A stretch of 64,000 nucleotides of DNA from Heliopora coerulea. Taxonomy: Eukaryota; Cnidaria; Anthozoa; Scleralcyonacea; Helioporidae. Position 1 is the first letter of the stretch; each line of letters opens with the position of its first letter. The position numbers and the translations under genes are program-made. The DNA lies in contig JASJOG010000084.1 in NCBI GenBank assembly GCA_030142905.1, forward strand, positions 558,001 through 622,000, in the 5' to 3' direction. Of this stretch, positions 23,301-36,290 are shown piece by piece. The notes beneath the pieces are model-generated. The model was given only the letters and a program-made list of their open reading frames with translations. It ran no database searches and was not told the DNA's origin.

Positions 23301-24404
23301 ATCACTGTAGTGTTTCTTCGTTTGACATTACCTTCACTGTATAACTCAGATACAAAGCCTCGCTGAGAAAATTATTCAGAAAGCAAGGATGTTCGTGTGT
23401 TGTTTATGAAAGAAATTATTTTTCTCAGCATTTGCAGTTACAGGTAAGAATCAATTTGGTCAATTAATTTGAAAAGTGTAGTAGAAAAGGTCGCGTAAAA
23501 CATTGGCCATTATTACTTTATAGAGAAGCAGCTGCCTTTCGTTAACAAGTCGCAATCAAGGTGGGGGAAAAGCGTTTAAATACAGCAATGTGTCAGGGTT
23601 AAGAGCCTATACGGGTCGAGAGCAATAAGTTGTTGAACCTTTAATTAAAACAGGACTATCAATCAGTTAATCAGATTATGTTCTTGAATTTACCATGGTC
23701 GAACTGATAAACAAAATTTTCTTGTCCTCAAATGTGATAATCACTTTTCAGGTGATACCTGTTCCAAATGAAAAAGCAGATGATTTGAAAGGCCATTTCA
23801 TGCAACTGGGTAGCGAAAAAAACATGGAGTTTGAAATGCTGGATGAAGAGAAGGATTTAAAACAAGTAAGCTACAATGACTCGAAGTGAATTTATGCGAT
23901 ATCAAGCTCTTAATGGTAAAATTAAAAGCGATAGCAATAACTGATACAAAGATTTCTGTGGACAGAGATCATGTGAATGATGACAATTTCCGACTTTATC
24001 AGGTTGTTCGGCCTAAGGTCCCGTTTTTCTTGGTCGAGTTTGATGATGGCAGTAGATTGTTCCATCGAGTGATTGGAAGGATCCCTTTGCAGTTTGGAAG
24101 GTAAACTAAAACCAACGTTGATGGGGAACTCCGACCTTCGGGTCAACATCTGTATCATCTGGCAATTTTCTGTCTGTTGCTGATTTCCACACGTGTATGC
24201 CAAATGCTGTACATGTAATTACGATAGCTAAACGTATTTCGTTAATTTTCCCTTTATAACAGAGAAGTGCTGGCAAACCGTTCAGTTCTGGATATGGAAG
24301 ACAGAGTTGACTGGAAAGCCTGCAAGGTTTCCGTGGAGATGGAAAAGAGAATAACAGCAGATTTTCGAAAGAAATTTCAACCGTTTGATTTCAGCCTTCT
24401 GTGA
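17350..24404 (+). CDS. CWF19L1: CWF19-like protein 1
   Basis: About 18 coding exons; the first is 17350-17372 (MDKKSLK), spliced in phase to 17708-17792 ([20 protein letters not shown]). Readable landmarks: a metallophosphatase-like N-terminal part ([42 protein letters not shown]), then [20 protein letters not shown], a basic stretch PKKRKG, and the CwfJ C-terminal HIT-like region ([60 protein letters not shown]) ending in [18 protein letters not shown] sequence. The HIT-like histidine cluster is seen as HLQLQ. Yeast and human relatives are linked to late spliceosome / lariat handling, and human mutations cause a recessive ataxia. Exons near 21045-21108 ([17 protein letters not shown]) and 22712-22732 are short and less certain. 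The introns carry SINE-like and fold-back repeats. Confidence 0.93.
22205..22265 (+). repeat. tRNA-derived SINE head in CWF19L1 intron
   Basis: A box A-like TAGCTCAGTGG (22219-22229) is followed 14 bases on by a box B-like GAGTTCGAAATC (22243-22254), the spacing of an internal pol III promoter that has lost some of its tRNA body. A 118-codon ORF running through this repeat is not a gene. Confidence 0.5.
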
Positions 24405-25468
24405 GATGCTTGAAAAACATGGCCCTTTTGTTTTCAGGAATGTGAAGGCAAGGAGTATCCATTCATTATTATGGATGTGGAAAGATTTTGGGACAAACGT
24501 TGAGCAAAGTGGATTACAACCGATTTTGATTTGTCAACGAAAGTGAACGAAAGTAACAGTTTTTGTTGGCAACGTGGAAAAGAACTGATTCAACTGCTGT
24601 TTTATCTTTTCGTAGAAACACAGAACAGTGGCGTTCTAGTAAACTTAAACAAACAGCCTTAGAACTAGTCTAAAAGTAGAAGCCCCTACCACACTGTAAT
24701 CCACCCCTCCTCACTTCAAAAGACATACTTAAAAAAATTGCTACATAGTGAGTTTATTTACCACGTACCACGTACCACGTTCTGCTTGTGTTGTGGGTCA
24801 ACTTTTCAAAACTGCTGTAATTTCTCAGGGAGAAAGTAGGGTTAGAAATTCATCATTGTTGAAAGATAAATAAGGGGAGAAAGGGGAAAAAAGGAAAAAA
24901 AAACCGGCTCAAATAAAATTTGTTCTGCTAAGCGTCAACGGGCCGTTCCTCTTTATTCATCTGGAGTCGTTCATACAAAGTCCGAGCAATTTACCTGGCT
25001 GATAAAACAGAGCTGTTCATTCCAAGAACAATCCACCGAATATCAATGTTAAGGCGGATAACTCCGCTATTCGACAAAACAAAAGTTTAAAGTTGGTGCT
25101 TCGCCAAAAACGAGTACTACCTTGAAACGTCTGCTACATCAACTGAGAATTACCAGCGCAGCACTCCACTTCTGATATGACTAGCAATTCGCTGGTTGAA
25201 ATTTGTTTAATCAAAGTTTACTTACTCAAACGATGGCTTGCGTTCTTCTACGATTTGTCCGCCAAATGCATTAGAATAGTAAGGCCATAACTGACTAGAA
25301 TGTTTATTGGCTTTCTGGGAAACAAGCCACTTTCATCAATTAGTTAGTGTGTTCATTGGCCAATTAACGAATTAAATCTATAATTAAATGTAAATAGACT
25401 GTATTTTACATCTTATATAATAAAAAAAATTATAATTTTCGTATTCGGTCAGGAATGTTGATAGCTTT
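24405..25468. other. Convergent intergenic region between CWF19L1 and V-ATPase C
   Basis: It should contain both 3' UTRs. A plus-strand AATAAA at 24912-24917 is a fair poly(A) signal for CWF19L1. No clear AATAAA was found immediately after the V-ATPase C stop on the minus strand. No repeats of note apart from a CCACGTA triplet repeat at about 24761-24779. Confidence 0.6.
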
Positions 25469-28400
25469 TCACCTCTCAAACACACTGACTCTGAGTTGTA
25501 ACCAGACGTACGGGTAGTATTCCTTCGGGCCTAACGTTAATCCAGGGATATCAACCTGCTACAAGGGAAAAAATTAACAACGAAATATGCCGTTAATACG
25601 GATGAGCTGTATCTTAGGTCGCTTGTTAGCTCGTTAAGGGGCAGGGTTCATACCTTCGACGAGTAAAACCGTCTGGCGTTAGCCAGAGTAAAATAAAAAA
25701 TATGTGTCCTTGCCCCTTGATGGGTTAGCTAGTTTACATATTTAGGAAGGTATTAACTTATTACCTCTTGCTTTGGGTCGTTCAGTTGGTTGTCCAAGTG
25801 TGCATAAAGGTTATAAAGAATTTCGCGAAGTTTTTTTTGTGCTTTCCGTTGAGGCTGAAACAAAACAAAAATAATTTCTCCGCTAAAAATGAATTACACT
25901 CGAGGAGTCCATAAGCCATAAAGTAACTCATACCAAGTTTGATATAAGTTAGTTACATAAAAGACCTGGAAATTTGTACAAGAGACCTCCTTGAGATGAA
26001 AGCGTTCAAGGTGCTTAATGTTGCATAATGGTATATTAAACATCTAAGGCAATTAGAAGGTTACAAGTTTGATGTGTGCAAGGGAATTGAAAAATACTCA
26101 GTTACTTACATTTGCCTTACTCATTATACAGTATACTGTACCACACATAACAATGCCATGTATAAACACTGCAAATACTAATATGTAATGTTACAGTTTT
26201 GTGGTGTTCCAGCAATTTCTTAAAGTTTTCTGATGAATGGAAAGCGATCTCAGTTTTTGTGTACTTCTACTTAGGCATAAGATCTAAGGTGTTTCACTTA
26301 CATCTAATATCATGGAGTGAAAGTTTACTGGCAAACCATATCGTAAAACAGATTCCACAAAGACACGCAATGCCTATGAAACATGACAAGAAATTTTGCA
26401 GTGAATCATACTTGATTAGAAGAGGAATGGTGATACTTTACCTTCTCTGTCCTTGATTGTTTATCTGTCTCCATTCCTCATTTGCAATCCATCTCCACAA
26501 TCCCCACCTCCACACCATGTCCACTCACACTCTATCCTATTCCCCTCCAACACGATATTAACACACCCACCGCATCCCCATCTCATTACTGCTTCCACTC
26601 CACTCTGTCACTTCACCAATATTAGTTTAATTTAAACGAACTTCCTACCTTTACATGTATCCAAGCAGTAAAAGCTTCACCAAAATTAACATGAAGCCAC
26701 CGTTTCAGAGGGCCCTGTAGATGTATTTCAGAATAATCCATAGGATTGAATAAGCACCACAGTTAAAATAGACTTCAAGTAAACCAAACAACAAACTTTT
26801 TAATTGTATACATGTTTTGGCAAGACTTATGCCACCTTCAGTACAAGTAATTATGGATATTTACAAGTGTTATTTATATGCTAACCTTATTAATAAACAG
26901 GGTATGATGCATCTAATGGAATTCATGGAACTAGGTTTGCATATGAATAACACTTGTAAATATCCATAATCATTTGTACTGAAGATGGTATAAGTCTTGC
27001 TGAAACATGTATACAATTAAAGAATTTGTTGTTTACTTGAAGTTTATTTTAATTTATTATTACAGAATAACCTTATTAACAGATATTGTTCTCAAAGAAA
27101 GATATTGCCAAGGACTACGGTACCACACAAACTACTGTAATTAGTATTCCAGCTACTGTATACAGTGGAATCCATGTAGATAAAACAGCCACCCTTTGAT
27201 GACAAAAAAGATATTTGTTTTCTACTTACCAATTGTCTTTTCTTGTCAGATTCTAGTTTGTTCAACTCATTCTTGCCAGCTGCCAATGCTTCTTCATTGT
27301 AAACAAATTCACGAACAATAAATTTGTTTTCTCTGGCATGTAGTTTAAACTCATCTACAACTTTCTGAAAGAGTGATACATTGTACAAAGAATAATCCCC
27401 ATCAGTAAACAACTTTTCACTTGAATTTGGGACAACCATGTCACACAACTTCCAGTACTTTTTTTTCCAGTCTTGTTCACTATTGCTATAACAATGGAAG
27501 ACAAGGAAAATCATTAACTATGATCAACATCTGATCACAGTGCAGTACAAATAACAATCCATTAGTAATACATAAAAATTCTAAGTTTGACTCAAATGTT
27601 AGGATGAAAAACAAATTAACACTGAACAAAAGTGTTGGAAGTTAATTGCATTTGCTTGAAAAGGAAATGAAATTCTGGCTCTTTGCACAAGAATTCTTAA
27701 CTCACCATGGCACTATAACTAATAATGTTGTCAAATATTCTGAATCCAGGACAAAGTTCTCTTTCTTAACAAGATCACCTAAATTTCTTGTCAGCAAAGG
27801 GCCCCTTTAAAAGAAACATTACAACTATTGTTAAAAACTAAGAAGCAGTTTTTTAGAGGTGTTTTTAAGACAGGGTAAAAAATAAAACAGTTTCACATTT
27901 GAACTGGTTAGCCCAAGTAGCCACAATAAAACTTATAAAGAACCTGCAGTTCCACCCAGAATTATGCAAGCATTTGCCTGCAGTGTACAGTGTACTGTAT
28001 GTAAAGGTAACAAAATTCAAGTTGTATACATTAAAATTAAAATTCAGGAACAACACCTGTATGGACCAACTTAACAATATGGAGCAACAACAAACTTAAT
28101 AATCATGGAGCAGCAGGTATTATACAAGGAAGGAAAGGTATATTGCCACTGTGGCATATCTTTGACACTTACGTTGACTTTCTCTCAAGAGTGGCTAAAC
28201 TTGTTTTTATGCTGTTATAGGCTGTTGCTTTAGCTTTCAGGTCATTATCAATCTGGCTAACTTGCTGGAAGAGCAGAAGTTTGAATGATTCTTTATAATC
28301 AAGAAAGAAAGAAAGCAAAAAAGAGGGAGAAAAAGAAAGAATGAAAGAGAGGAAGAAAGGAAATAAAGAAAGGAATAAAGAAAGAAAGGAAAAAAGCACA

Positions 28401-30502
28401 GAAGACAAAAATGAAGTAAGAAGGATGGCAGGTAAGTACAGTAGACTTCACATACCTTGCCAATGATTTCAGCCAGATTTCGTAAGGTTTGCTTGGTTGG
28501 ATACTTAGCTGCATCCCATTGAAAATTAGTGACATAATTATCTAAATCACCTACATAAGAAAAGGAATTTTTAGGATTTTTATCTAGTTCAGAACTTGCT
28601 TGAGGTATACCTCAAAACTAACCCAAACTCTTTTTGGTTTGATCTTGGTTCATTTGGTTTTTGACTCTTGATATTTTGTGGTGACTCATTAGCTAGTGTC
28701 AAAGGAGAAACTGGTGGGTAATGATTTGATGCAATTATTTTTCAACTTAAAGAAAACAACAATACCTGCACTGTTATATTGACAAAGGTTTAAATTGGAT
28801 TTTCTAAAATTTTAAAAAGTTAAAATGGAACCCATTTATTTTACTTACATCCATTAGCTTTTAATTTTGGCCTTGAATCTTCCTAAAAATCAAGGCAAAA
28901 CATATGATATCCTTTCAGCAATCACTAATAACTTTACAACAACGTATCATTACAAATGTATCATAAGCAGAGTCATGATACTGATAATTTGAAATTGTTT
29001 CAAACTCACCTCACTTTCCTCTGCTATTTCAGCCATATAATGGGCTACCTTTCTGGTGATACTGTATAAGAGAATTTACAAAACAGTATAAGAGGTCATA
29101 GAGTTTATGTTTCTTGTATTAATTTCCAGCAATACATCTAAAGAACTTTTTAGCACTTTTTGAATTGCCCTGGTATTATAATAGATCAGGGGTCATGTTG
29201 GGTCATACTAGTTCAGATACAAATTTAAAATCTTAATCACTTCTGCAAGTATGAAAAAAAAAGAATGTATGCTCCACAGGTAGATATAGAGTTTGAGCTA
29301 AGTCATAAAAGCAAATTTGTAAATAGCTGAGTCAGTTTATTACTGCATATCCATGGTCCTTCATTAATATTAAATAATTTCTAGGCAAATCACAAACTGT
29401 GCTCAGCACGCTAAACATGCTAAACATATATTAATTTTGAAGTGGTTTGATGTTTAGGAAACATGACAGCTTGGATATATTGAAGTAGTTAGAGCGTCTA
29501 ACCGGTCATCAGAAGGTTGCGGGTTCGATCCCCGTCTGGGGCTCAGATATCATTTTCTAAGTATCGAGCTTGAAGATCGTTCGTCTACTTCAATATATTA
29601 ATTTTGTTATTTGTTTTGAAGGGTCCACGGTGACCAGTGTGTGCTGGAAACATTTCTGTCCTTATCATCTGGGAAAAATCTGTATATTCTAGGACAACAG
29701 TTACAACAGCAAAAACTATTTTGCCATTGTTTGTTGTGGTAAATCATCAGTTCAAACGACCATATACCAACTGAATATTTATTAGAAAGTTGTATATAAG
29801 TTATGCAAAAGGAAAATTAATCCTACCCTTCCACAAATATATCAAGCTTTTGTAGTTCATCAGAAAGGCCAACCAAAGTATCCAAAGTGCCAACCTTCAA
29901 GATATGAAAATAAATCACAGTAACTTTTAATATTTCGCATGGTAAGTAAAATGTTCTGCTGAAATTTAACCAATCTTTAAAAAAACGTAGTTAATTTATT
30001 TTCTCAGAATCATGAAAGCCATTATGAGGACTGACAATCTGAACAGTTCTTATTCCTAAAAATGGCTATATCTTAAACAGCTAATTCCAATACGAATAAA
30101 AAAGAAAATAAAGATACAAATGTTTACCAAAAACTGACACATATCTGGAAAAAAAATTATTCAAAATAATTGCACAAAAGTATTACAAGTTAAATGTTAT
30201 CGTTCAAATAGTTTGCTGTCTACTTAGGAATTAGAGGACAAGGAAATGCTACACTGAGGTATAAAAACAACGATCCACATAATTCACAACCTTGAACTGT
30301 ACACAATTTGGCAAGAGTTGACACTTGACACTAGTAAAGACCTCGAAGTCTCATGACTTCTACAAAATTCTCACACCTTTAAGTCAGGAATGTGGAATTT
30401 CCAGATATCAGCGAGACCAGCTGTGCTTCTTTTTAAACCGTCCCACGATGGCTGTCCTTCTTTATTGTCACCAGGTACAGACATTAACCAGTACTCTTCC
30501 AT
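25469..30502 (-). CDS. ATP6V1C1: V-type proton ATPase subunit C
   Basis: Twelve or so exons on the minus strand, first 30374-30502 ([20 protein letters not shown]) and last 25469-25557 ([20 protein letters not shown]). Others include 29826-29895 ([20 protein letters not shown]), about 28457-28552 ([20 protein letters not shown]), 28170-28265 ([20 protein letters not shown]), 27730-27805 ([15 protein letters not shown]), 27227-27490 ([20 protein letters not shown]), about 26650-26715 ([17 protein letters not shown]), about 26311-26384 ([18 protein letters not shown]) and 25764-25860. Subunit C belongs to the V1 sector and stabilises V1-V0 assembly in the proton pump of endosomes, lysosomes and plasma membranes. 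The whole length follows the animal family without gaps. I cannot separate C1 from C2-type; invertebrates normally have one gene. In corals the pump is of interest for the symbiosome and calcifying fluid, but nothing here shows that. Confidence 0.95.
25627..25732. repeat. Best copy of a dispersed short fold-back element
   Basis: Outer arms GCTCGTTAAGGGGCAGGGTT and CCTTGCCCCTTGATGGGTTAGC are inverted. The middle contains GAGTAAAACCGTCTGGCGTT followed by AGCCAGAGTAAAATA. Related copies, in various states, lie at about 5895-5955, 18480-18520, 20590-20690, 44440-44500, 46385-46482, 49555-49600, 53030-53095 and 53140-53240, all in introns or intergenic DNA. Proposed to be a MITE family; the copies at 20.6 and 25.6 kb are the fullest. 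Confidence 0.75.
26450..26620. repeat. Pyrimidine/CCA-rich low-complexity tract
   Basis: Diverged CTCCA/CATCC/CACTC units in a V-ATPase C intron, giving a 60-codon ORF that is only a by-product. Similar in style to the larger tract at 48.83-49.30 kb. Confidence 0.7.
26766..27050. repeat. Inverted-repeat element with about 115-bp arms
   Basis: GACTTCAAGTAAACCAAACA and ACAAGTAATTATGGATATTT ACAAGTGTTAT on the left are mirrored by ATAACACTTGTAAATATCCA and TTTGTTGTTTACTTGAAGT on the right, with about 60 bp of spacer. Near-perfect arms suggest recent insertion. It lies in a V-ATPase C intron and is probably a MITE. Confidence 0.85.
28300..28425. repeat. GAAA-rich microsatellite
   Basis: Imperfect (GAAA)n and (GGAA)n runs in a V-ATPase C intron, immediately beside exon 28170-28265. 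Confidence 0.8.
29485..29565 (+). repeat. tRNA-derived SINE head in V-ATPase C intron
   Basis: GTAGTTAGAGCGTCTAACCG is followed by an excellent box B, GGGTTCGATCCCC, and GTCTGGGGCTCAG. The 5' half of a tRNA is shortened and the flanks share GAAGTAG/CTACTTC. The TCAGAAGGTT(G/A)CGGGTTCGAT core matches the copies at 36.9-37.4 kb, so it is the same family. Confidence 0.65.
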
Positions 30503-31411
30503 TTTCCCCACTTTTCCTCACTTTCCTTAGAAAAAGCAAAGAACGAAATTATGAACTGAACTCCATGAATAGACCCAGGCCACTCAACCGACACCCGGCA
30601 TTATAAACCCAGGTAGGAAACACCTACCCACGTTATTTGGAGCTCCTTTAGCTGTCAATCAATCCAAACGGTTTTTCCACGTATTACCGTCGTTTTGCAA
30701 GCATTCAAAATCTTTAATTCCATAGAGTTGCTTGGAAAATAATTAAAAATATACAGCTAGAAATTTTTGGTCGATGTTTGGCAATGCGGTTATTGCAAAG
30801 GACCATGTCATTTCTGGTAGAAACTTTCTTTTTTGTAACTCTTAAAATTGCATGATTGAGATGAAACTGAAGAAAAATTATGTTCCTTTTTGGCAAAAAA
30901 ATTCATAATACCAGTCATGCGATGGTTGTTTGCTAAATACCAAGCTTTTTCTTTGGATTAATTGTTCTCAAAGATTCGAACAACATTATTGAATTCCCAA
31001 TATCCAAAAAGGACAAGATGTTTGAAGATCATGTGAAATTGTCAAATTCTTACCAAACAAATAAGCAAAATTAGAATAAGTAAACTATATATATACATAT
31101 ACATTGCATGGTGATATTACAATACGTTTGTTCTTGGTCAATATTTTGTAAATAAAATAATGAGAGTAATTAAAAAAAAAATTAGTTTTGTGCCACTATC
31201 TACTTAGCTCATTGTAAGAAAGCTTCGTCGTTAATCGTACGGCTGGTGAAAGAATAAAAAATTCCCTAGAAACGAACCTATATTATATTAATAATTAAAA
31301 TATTTCATATAATAAATTCAATATAACTACGCCATAGATCATTAAAATAATGCACAGTTAGTTCAAAATTATGACATTAATATTCAGAGCTAATTTATTA
31401 CGCCAGATAAT
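30503..31411. other. Intergenic region between V-ATPase C and XRCC4
   Basis: Holds the V-ATPase C promoter and the XRCC4 3' end, both on the minus strand. An AATAAA (minus, 31394-31399) begins 13 nt past the XRCC4 stop and would give a very short 3' UTR unless a later signal is used. The rest is AT-rich with no gene or clear repeat. Confidence 0.55.
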
Positions 31412-34400
31412 CTACGCCATATCACCAAACAGATTTTCAACGTCATCTGGGAAGGTGGAAGAGTTTTTATTTCTTCGAGAACTCCTTCTGGTAATTCCAC
31501 TGGACTGCCTGCTACACAACATAATATTACTTTTAATCAAATACAGCGCACATTTTCGATAACGTTTATGAAGTTAAAAATGCAAAGAAACGAAACAGTA
31601 AGATATGAACGATAGGACGAAAACCCCACTAAAGCTTAATTGGGGCCTGTAGCTAAAAATAAACCAAACACAACAAAGAACCTTCAGTTTTCGTAGCTAA
31701 GTCAGTCACCGGACTTGCCGGACCACGCCGGACTAGATTCTGAGAACTGCGGATTCGACTCTCACCGAAAGCCCCAGAGTTGCACTCTTTCCAGTAGGCC
31801 TTGTGAGACTGTGTTATTGTCACACGAGTTCGTGTTCGTTGCGTTCGTGTTATAGTCACGGCGAAGTCTGTGGCACAGTGCAAGTCAATCTTGATGCAGA
31901 TACTTGATCGCTGCAAAATTGCCAGTTTTACGATGTGAGTTATAGAATAATACATGACAAGTGCCAAGTTTGTGCGTGAAAGAACATGCAAGCTTTCACA
32001 CAGAACTTTAACTAAAATAAATTTGGAAGAAAAACAGAAATTAAAACTGAATACTGGTATACCTTTCATTGGAAGTTGTACTGTTGCTGCTTGTACTACT
32101 GACTGTCCTTTTCACCGTCGCTTTCACCTCAGGTAAAACTGGTTTGGAAGGCGTCGTACTCGGCTGCTTCCTCTGGATTTTCCTTCGTCTACAAATAAAA
32201 TCAATCAATCTTGCAATTTTGAACCGGTTGCTCAATGCTCAATGGAGGCTTGCCACCCTTTTTTAATGCACCCTAACGGCAGCTGGCAGGACCGACACAC
32301 TGACCCTCATTTTTAGGTGTGGCGGAAGCTAAAGTATGAGTCGATTGAGTTCTTGATTAGTCGATAAATTAAAAGACAAAGCTCAAGAAGTAATACAGCA
32401 TAACGAAATACGAGGAAGAGTGTTTGAAATGATGTCAAAACGTCGAGAAGTTGTCTTATTCCGGCTCTTCTGCTTATTCTTTTGAAGATTTCCGTTCGAC
32501 TGATCCTCCCAATTTGCATAATATTATTGTTGTATTATTATCTTGAGAAGTTTCTTGTTTTATTATTACCGTTTTACAACAGGCCCTGTGTCTTCCTCAT
32601 CTTTAAATAAAGATGAACCTATATTGGAAGGGGTGGTTGCAGGTGAATTCTCCGTCAACGTCTCGTCATTCTAGCGAAAGAAAAACAAGCCAAGTCTAGT
32701 TAACGAGTAAAAACCACAGTTACCCAACTATTGCCACAAAGTGGGATGAGTAAGGAAGGTAACTTACGAACAACTACCAGGGAAAGTGTACCAACTTGGT
32801 CCAGACATTTAACGTAGCAAGCACCCGGAATAAATACCGCGAGGCGCACCATACGAGGTAATGAATGACTGCCTCAAAATGGGATGTATGGGAAGTAGGT
32901 AACTTTCAAATAAGTGCCACGGTAAGTGTACAAACTTGGTCAGGACACTTAATGCACGAAGCACCCAGGAATAAACACCGTAATGAGCACCATACAAGGT
33001 ACAAATGATATATAAAATGCACTTGAGCGTAATTTTATATTTTCAACTTGAACATCTTCACCTGTGACTGATCTGATTCCATATCTGTGTCGTCATTTCT
33101 TTGAATAAAACAGAGATAGAAATAAATGGAACTGATTAATGAAGTGAACAAGCGTGGGGTAGGTTTCTGACATTCTGTATGGCGATATAAGTGGTATATA
33201 ACCCCGTTCTCCAAGGTAAATGCTTCAAGGACAAAACAGTAAAGTTAGTTAGACGTTTGCAAGCCTATCACAAATAAATTAGCAGGAGAAAGCTTGTTTT
33301 TCTGGAGTTTTCCCCCAATTATAATTTTTTTTTTTTTCCTTTTTATTAAGTGAGAAAAGAGGGAAAGATGCGTGTTAATGACTATAATAAGTGACCACCG
33401 CCACATTTTCGTGTAATTTTATAATACTTTTTAAAAAATCAAACCTTTCTTTTCTCTTTTTTATAATACGCTTCTCATGACCATCAGTCAAGTTTGGATC
33501 TAGTATTAAGAATAAAAAGTCGTAATGTTTTGTTTTATAACCGTTGAAAAAGAAAAGAAAAACAAAAAAGGAAAAATCAGGGAAGCTGAAAGAAAAATAC
33601 ATGAAAGTTAACCATTTTAACAATTAACTGAATTTACCCAATAGGAAACCAATGACAGTCTGAGGGTTATGATCGTGCCAAATGAATTAGGAAAAAAAGA
33701 AGCTGGTTGACAACCTTGTACCCAGGGTCTTTCTAGCAGGTGGAACAGCACCAAGGAAAGATTTTGGGTAAAAGGTTGGCTAGCCAATTGGTTGATCTCT
33801 GATTGGTGTTCAGTCCACTGCTGAAAGCGTGAACTAGTATTAATCTAATGTGAAAAGTTCAAAGACTGACCAACAGCTGAAACTGAAATGAGATAAATTG
33901 AAATTTTTGTTCATAGGATTTTCACAATGGCAGGACTAAACTAAATTAATCAAAATTTGGACCATTTGTCTGACTTTTCAATACCTTCAGGTCCAGCTGA
34001 ACCATGTTTTGCCTGTTGTTCAACTACTGGAAAAAAAACAAAGTGAAATTTAAAGCCAGAAACACAGTTCAAACTGGCAAAATGATTGAAGCAGTAAACA
34101 ACATATTGTACTTTTCACAAACCTTCCTGTAGCTTTCGTATCTTGGCCTTTTTGTCATTTAATACTGTAACAAACTACAAAACAAAGTGAAATTTCATTG
34201 ACGTAACTGCTGGCCACATTATTGAGCTTACTATAGAGGTTCAGTGCAACATATATTTGCAATGAAACAGTTACTGTATGTACATCAAGTATGTTCATGG
34301 GCCCACCCACAGTAATTGGCTTATGTGCTGTTGTGGTTTTCCCTGTCTTTGTCTTTGTTTTTAGGTATGTTAAAATGGCTTTAGCCATTGTATTGTTATG

Positions 34401-36057
34401 CAATTTCGTGGCAAAGCAAATAAAATATGTCTGTTATATGCCAACAATTATGTCATAAATTTAACATAAATCAGACACACCTTTTGGAATAAGTCCAGCT
34501 CCATCTCTTCTCTGCTGACAACACACTTGTCTAAACGCTGCAATTGAGCAATTTAAAAAAAAAGTGACAAAAAGTTTATTATTTTGCACTGTGAAGTCAT
34601 AATCCCCCACAAAAGATTACCTTACCTTGATGACATTGTCTCGATCTCTGGCAAGCTGCTTATTCTCAGATTCCATGAACACTGCATTATCCTAGAAGGT
34701 CAGAATAGTTCAATAACTAAAAAAAGAAGTGGAAGTGAAGTTCCTGGTTTGTTCATCAACTTAGTACAGTCAAGCAATTTTGTTCATCAAGCAAACCAGA
34801 AAATGGATTTCAGGCCTTTCAATATGAAGTTTGCAAAATTAGCACACCTTCTTTCATAATTACATGGTTAAATAAACCTGTCTCAAAAAACCTGTCTGAT
34901 CAGAGAGTCAAGTGAAAGCCTAAATAAAATATTAAACTAGGTAACTTTTACCAAACAGCACTTCTCTAAAATTTGGAAATACTACCTTATATTTATGTAT
35001 TTTTCTGATGGCAAAATTCAGAATCTTCTGCATTGTTTCTTTGCTTTCTTCACTTAAAGGTAAAAAAATAGATCCCAGCTGGTACTAAAAACAAAGTAAA
35101 TATTATAAGTTACATTACAAATAACAAAGAATGAATAACTGAATAAATGAATGTATGAGTGAACGAGTGAATGGATGAATAAATGAATAAATGAATGAAT
35201 GAGTGAATGTATGAATGGATAAATGAATATGTGAATGAATATATGAATAAATATATGAACAGAAGTGAAATATGAATGAAATTTAACAAATACTTATGAA
35301 CAAACAAACACTTCAAGAAATTATAGAGGGAAGTAATGAATTAAGGAAGAAGTGAAGGAAGGAAGGTAAGAAGAAATGAAGGAAAGAAGAAAGGAAATGA
35401 TAAAAAATAAAATTGCAAAGGTAGCAAACTAAACATTTACCTTAACTCCATCAGGTAACTGCTTCTTCCAGCTAAACTAAAAATAAAATGATACCAATAT
35501 TCTCTTCAGAGACATTCAAAGCAAGTTACTACAAAGCAAGCACTGATAATAAGAAAATTTCTGACCTCTAACGCTGACTCTCGTTTTACTGCCTGGTAAG
35601 TGAAGCAATCCTTTCCGGAATTCGGATCAGTTAATGCTTTCAAGGTTTGTGATGCGTGCTCTTTTACATTCATTTCAGCTTTTACTGCCATCTTTTGAAG
35701 CAAGTCATCTGTTACTATGAGTTAAATTGAAATAAAACAATGAATATCTGATCGATGATAAATGTTGAATATGATTTTGATGACATATTTAACAATTTTA
35801 TTATACAGATATTAATGAAATAGAAGTATTTCTCCTATTCACAAAATATTTTAATGTAATTATCTATGTGTGAATGCATTAAAAGTTTCATATCTTCCTA
35901 ATAATAATAGTGTAATACCTTTTGTGTTCCACATAGTATTACCATCTGTGATGCTAAGATCAAACCCATCGCCTTCTTGGCTTACTTTTTGAAGAAGTAA
36001 ATAAAAATTATCATCTACAGTCTCTATTTTGCATAAATACTCCTCTTCCTCTTCCAT
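31412..36057 (-). CDS. XRCC4: DNA repair protein XRCC4 (non-homologous end joining)
   Basis: Twelve exons proposed: 35919-36057 (start, ITDGNTMWNTK), about 35567-35717, 35441-35475 (FSWKKQLPDGVK), about 34985-35090 (LGSIFLPLSEESKETMQKIL), about 34625-34692, 34485-34535 (RLDKCVVSREEMELDLFQK), 34120-34175 (FVTVLNDKKAKIRKLQE), 33975-34030, then linker exons near 33065-33100, 32565-32670 and 32060-32190, and 31412-31500 ending VENLFGDMA. XRCC4 forms a coiled-coil homodimer that binds and stabilises DNA ligase IV and pairs with XLF in double-strand break joining. The N-terminal head, the heptad-rich stalk (exons 34.1-35.1 kb) and the acidic/basic low-complexity tail follow the family in order, and the C-terminal (V/D)xLFxxx motif matches the conserved end of vertebrate XRCC4. 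Tail exons are less certain than head and stalk. Divergent from the arrestin gene. Confidence 0.88.
32733..33006. repeat. Tandem duplication of a 137-bp unit
   Basis: Two diverged copies (32733-32869 and 32870-33006) in an XRCC4 intron share GTACAAACTTGGTCAGGACA and AAGCACCCAGGAATAAACAC-type blocks. No coding capacity. Confidence 0.8.
35125..35400. repeat. (GAAT)n and (GGAA)n microsatellites
   Basis: About 150 bp of imperfect GAATGAAT/GAGTGAAT repeats (35125-35285) followed by GAAGGAAGG-type repeats (35330-35400), in the XRCC4 intron between the exons near 35.0 and 35.44 kb. Confidence 0.85.
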
Positions 36058-36290
36058 GAACCCTAAAGTAGTTTTAAAAATCTAAAAATTATCTAAAATT
36101 GCCAGCTCATCGATTCAAACATTAAAAAGTTAAACTAAAATAATGTACGACGCTAGACAATAACAATGTTTCTTAAAATTTAACCGCTTTTGACACTGTG
36201 GCTTCGTGTTCTAAAACCATACAGGTCGCCCAAAGGTTACGATGGCCATAAAAATTCCTTACAAAATATCAGGTGTTTTTATTTTATTTA

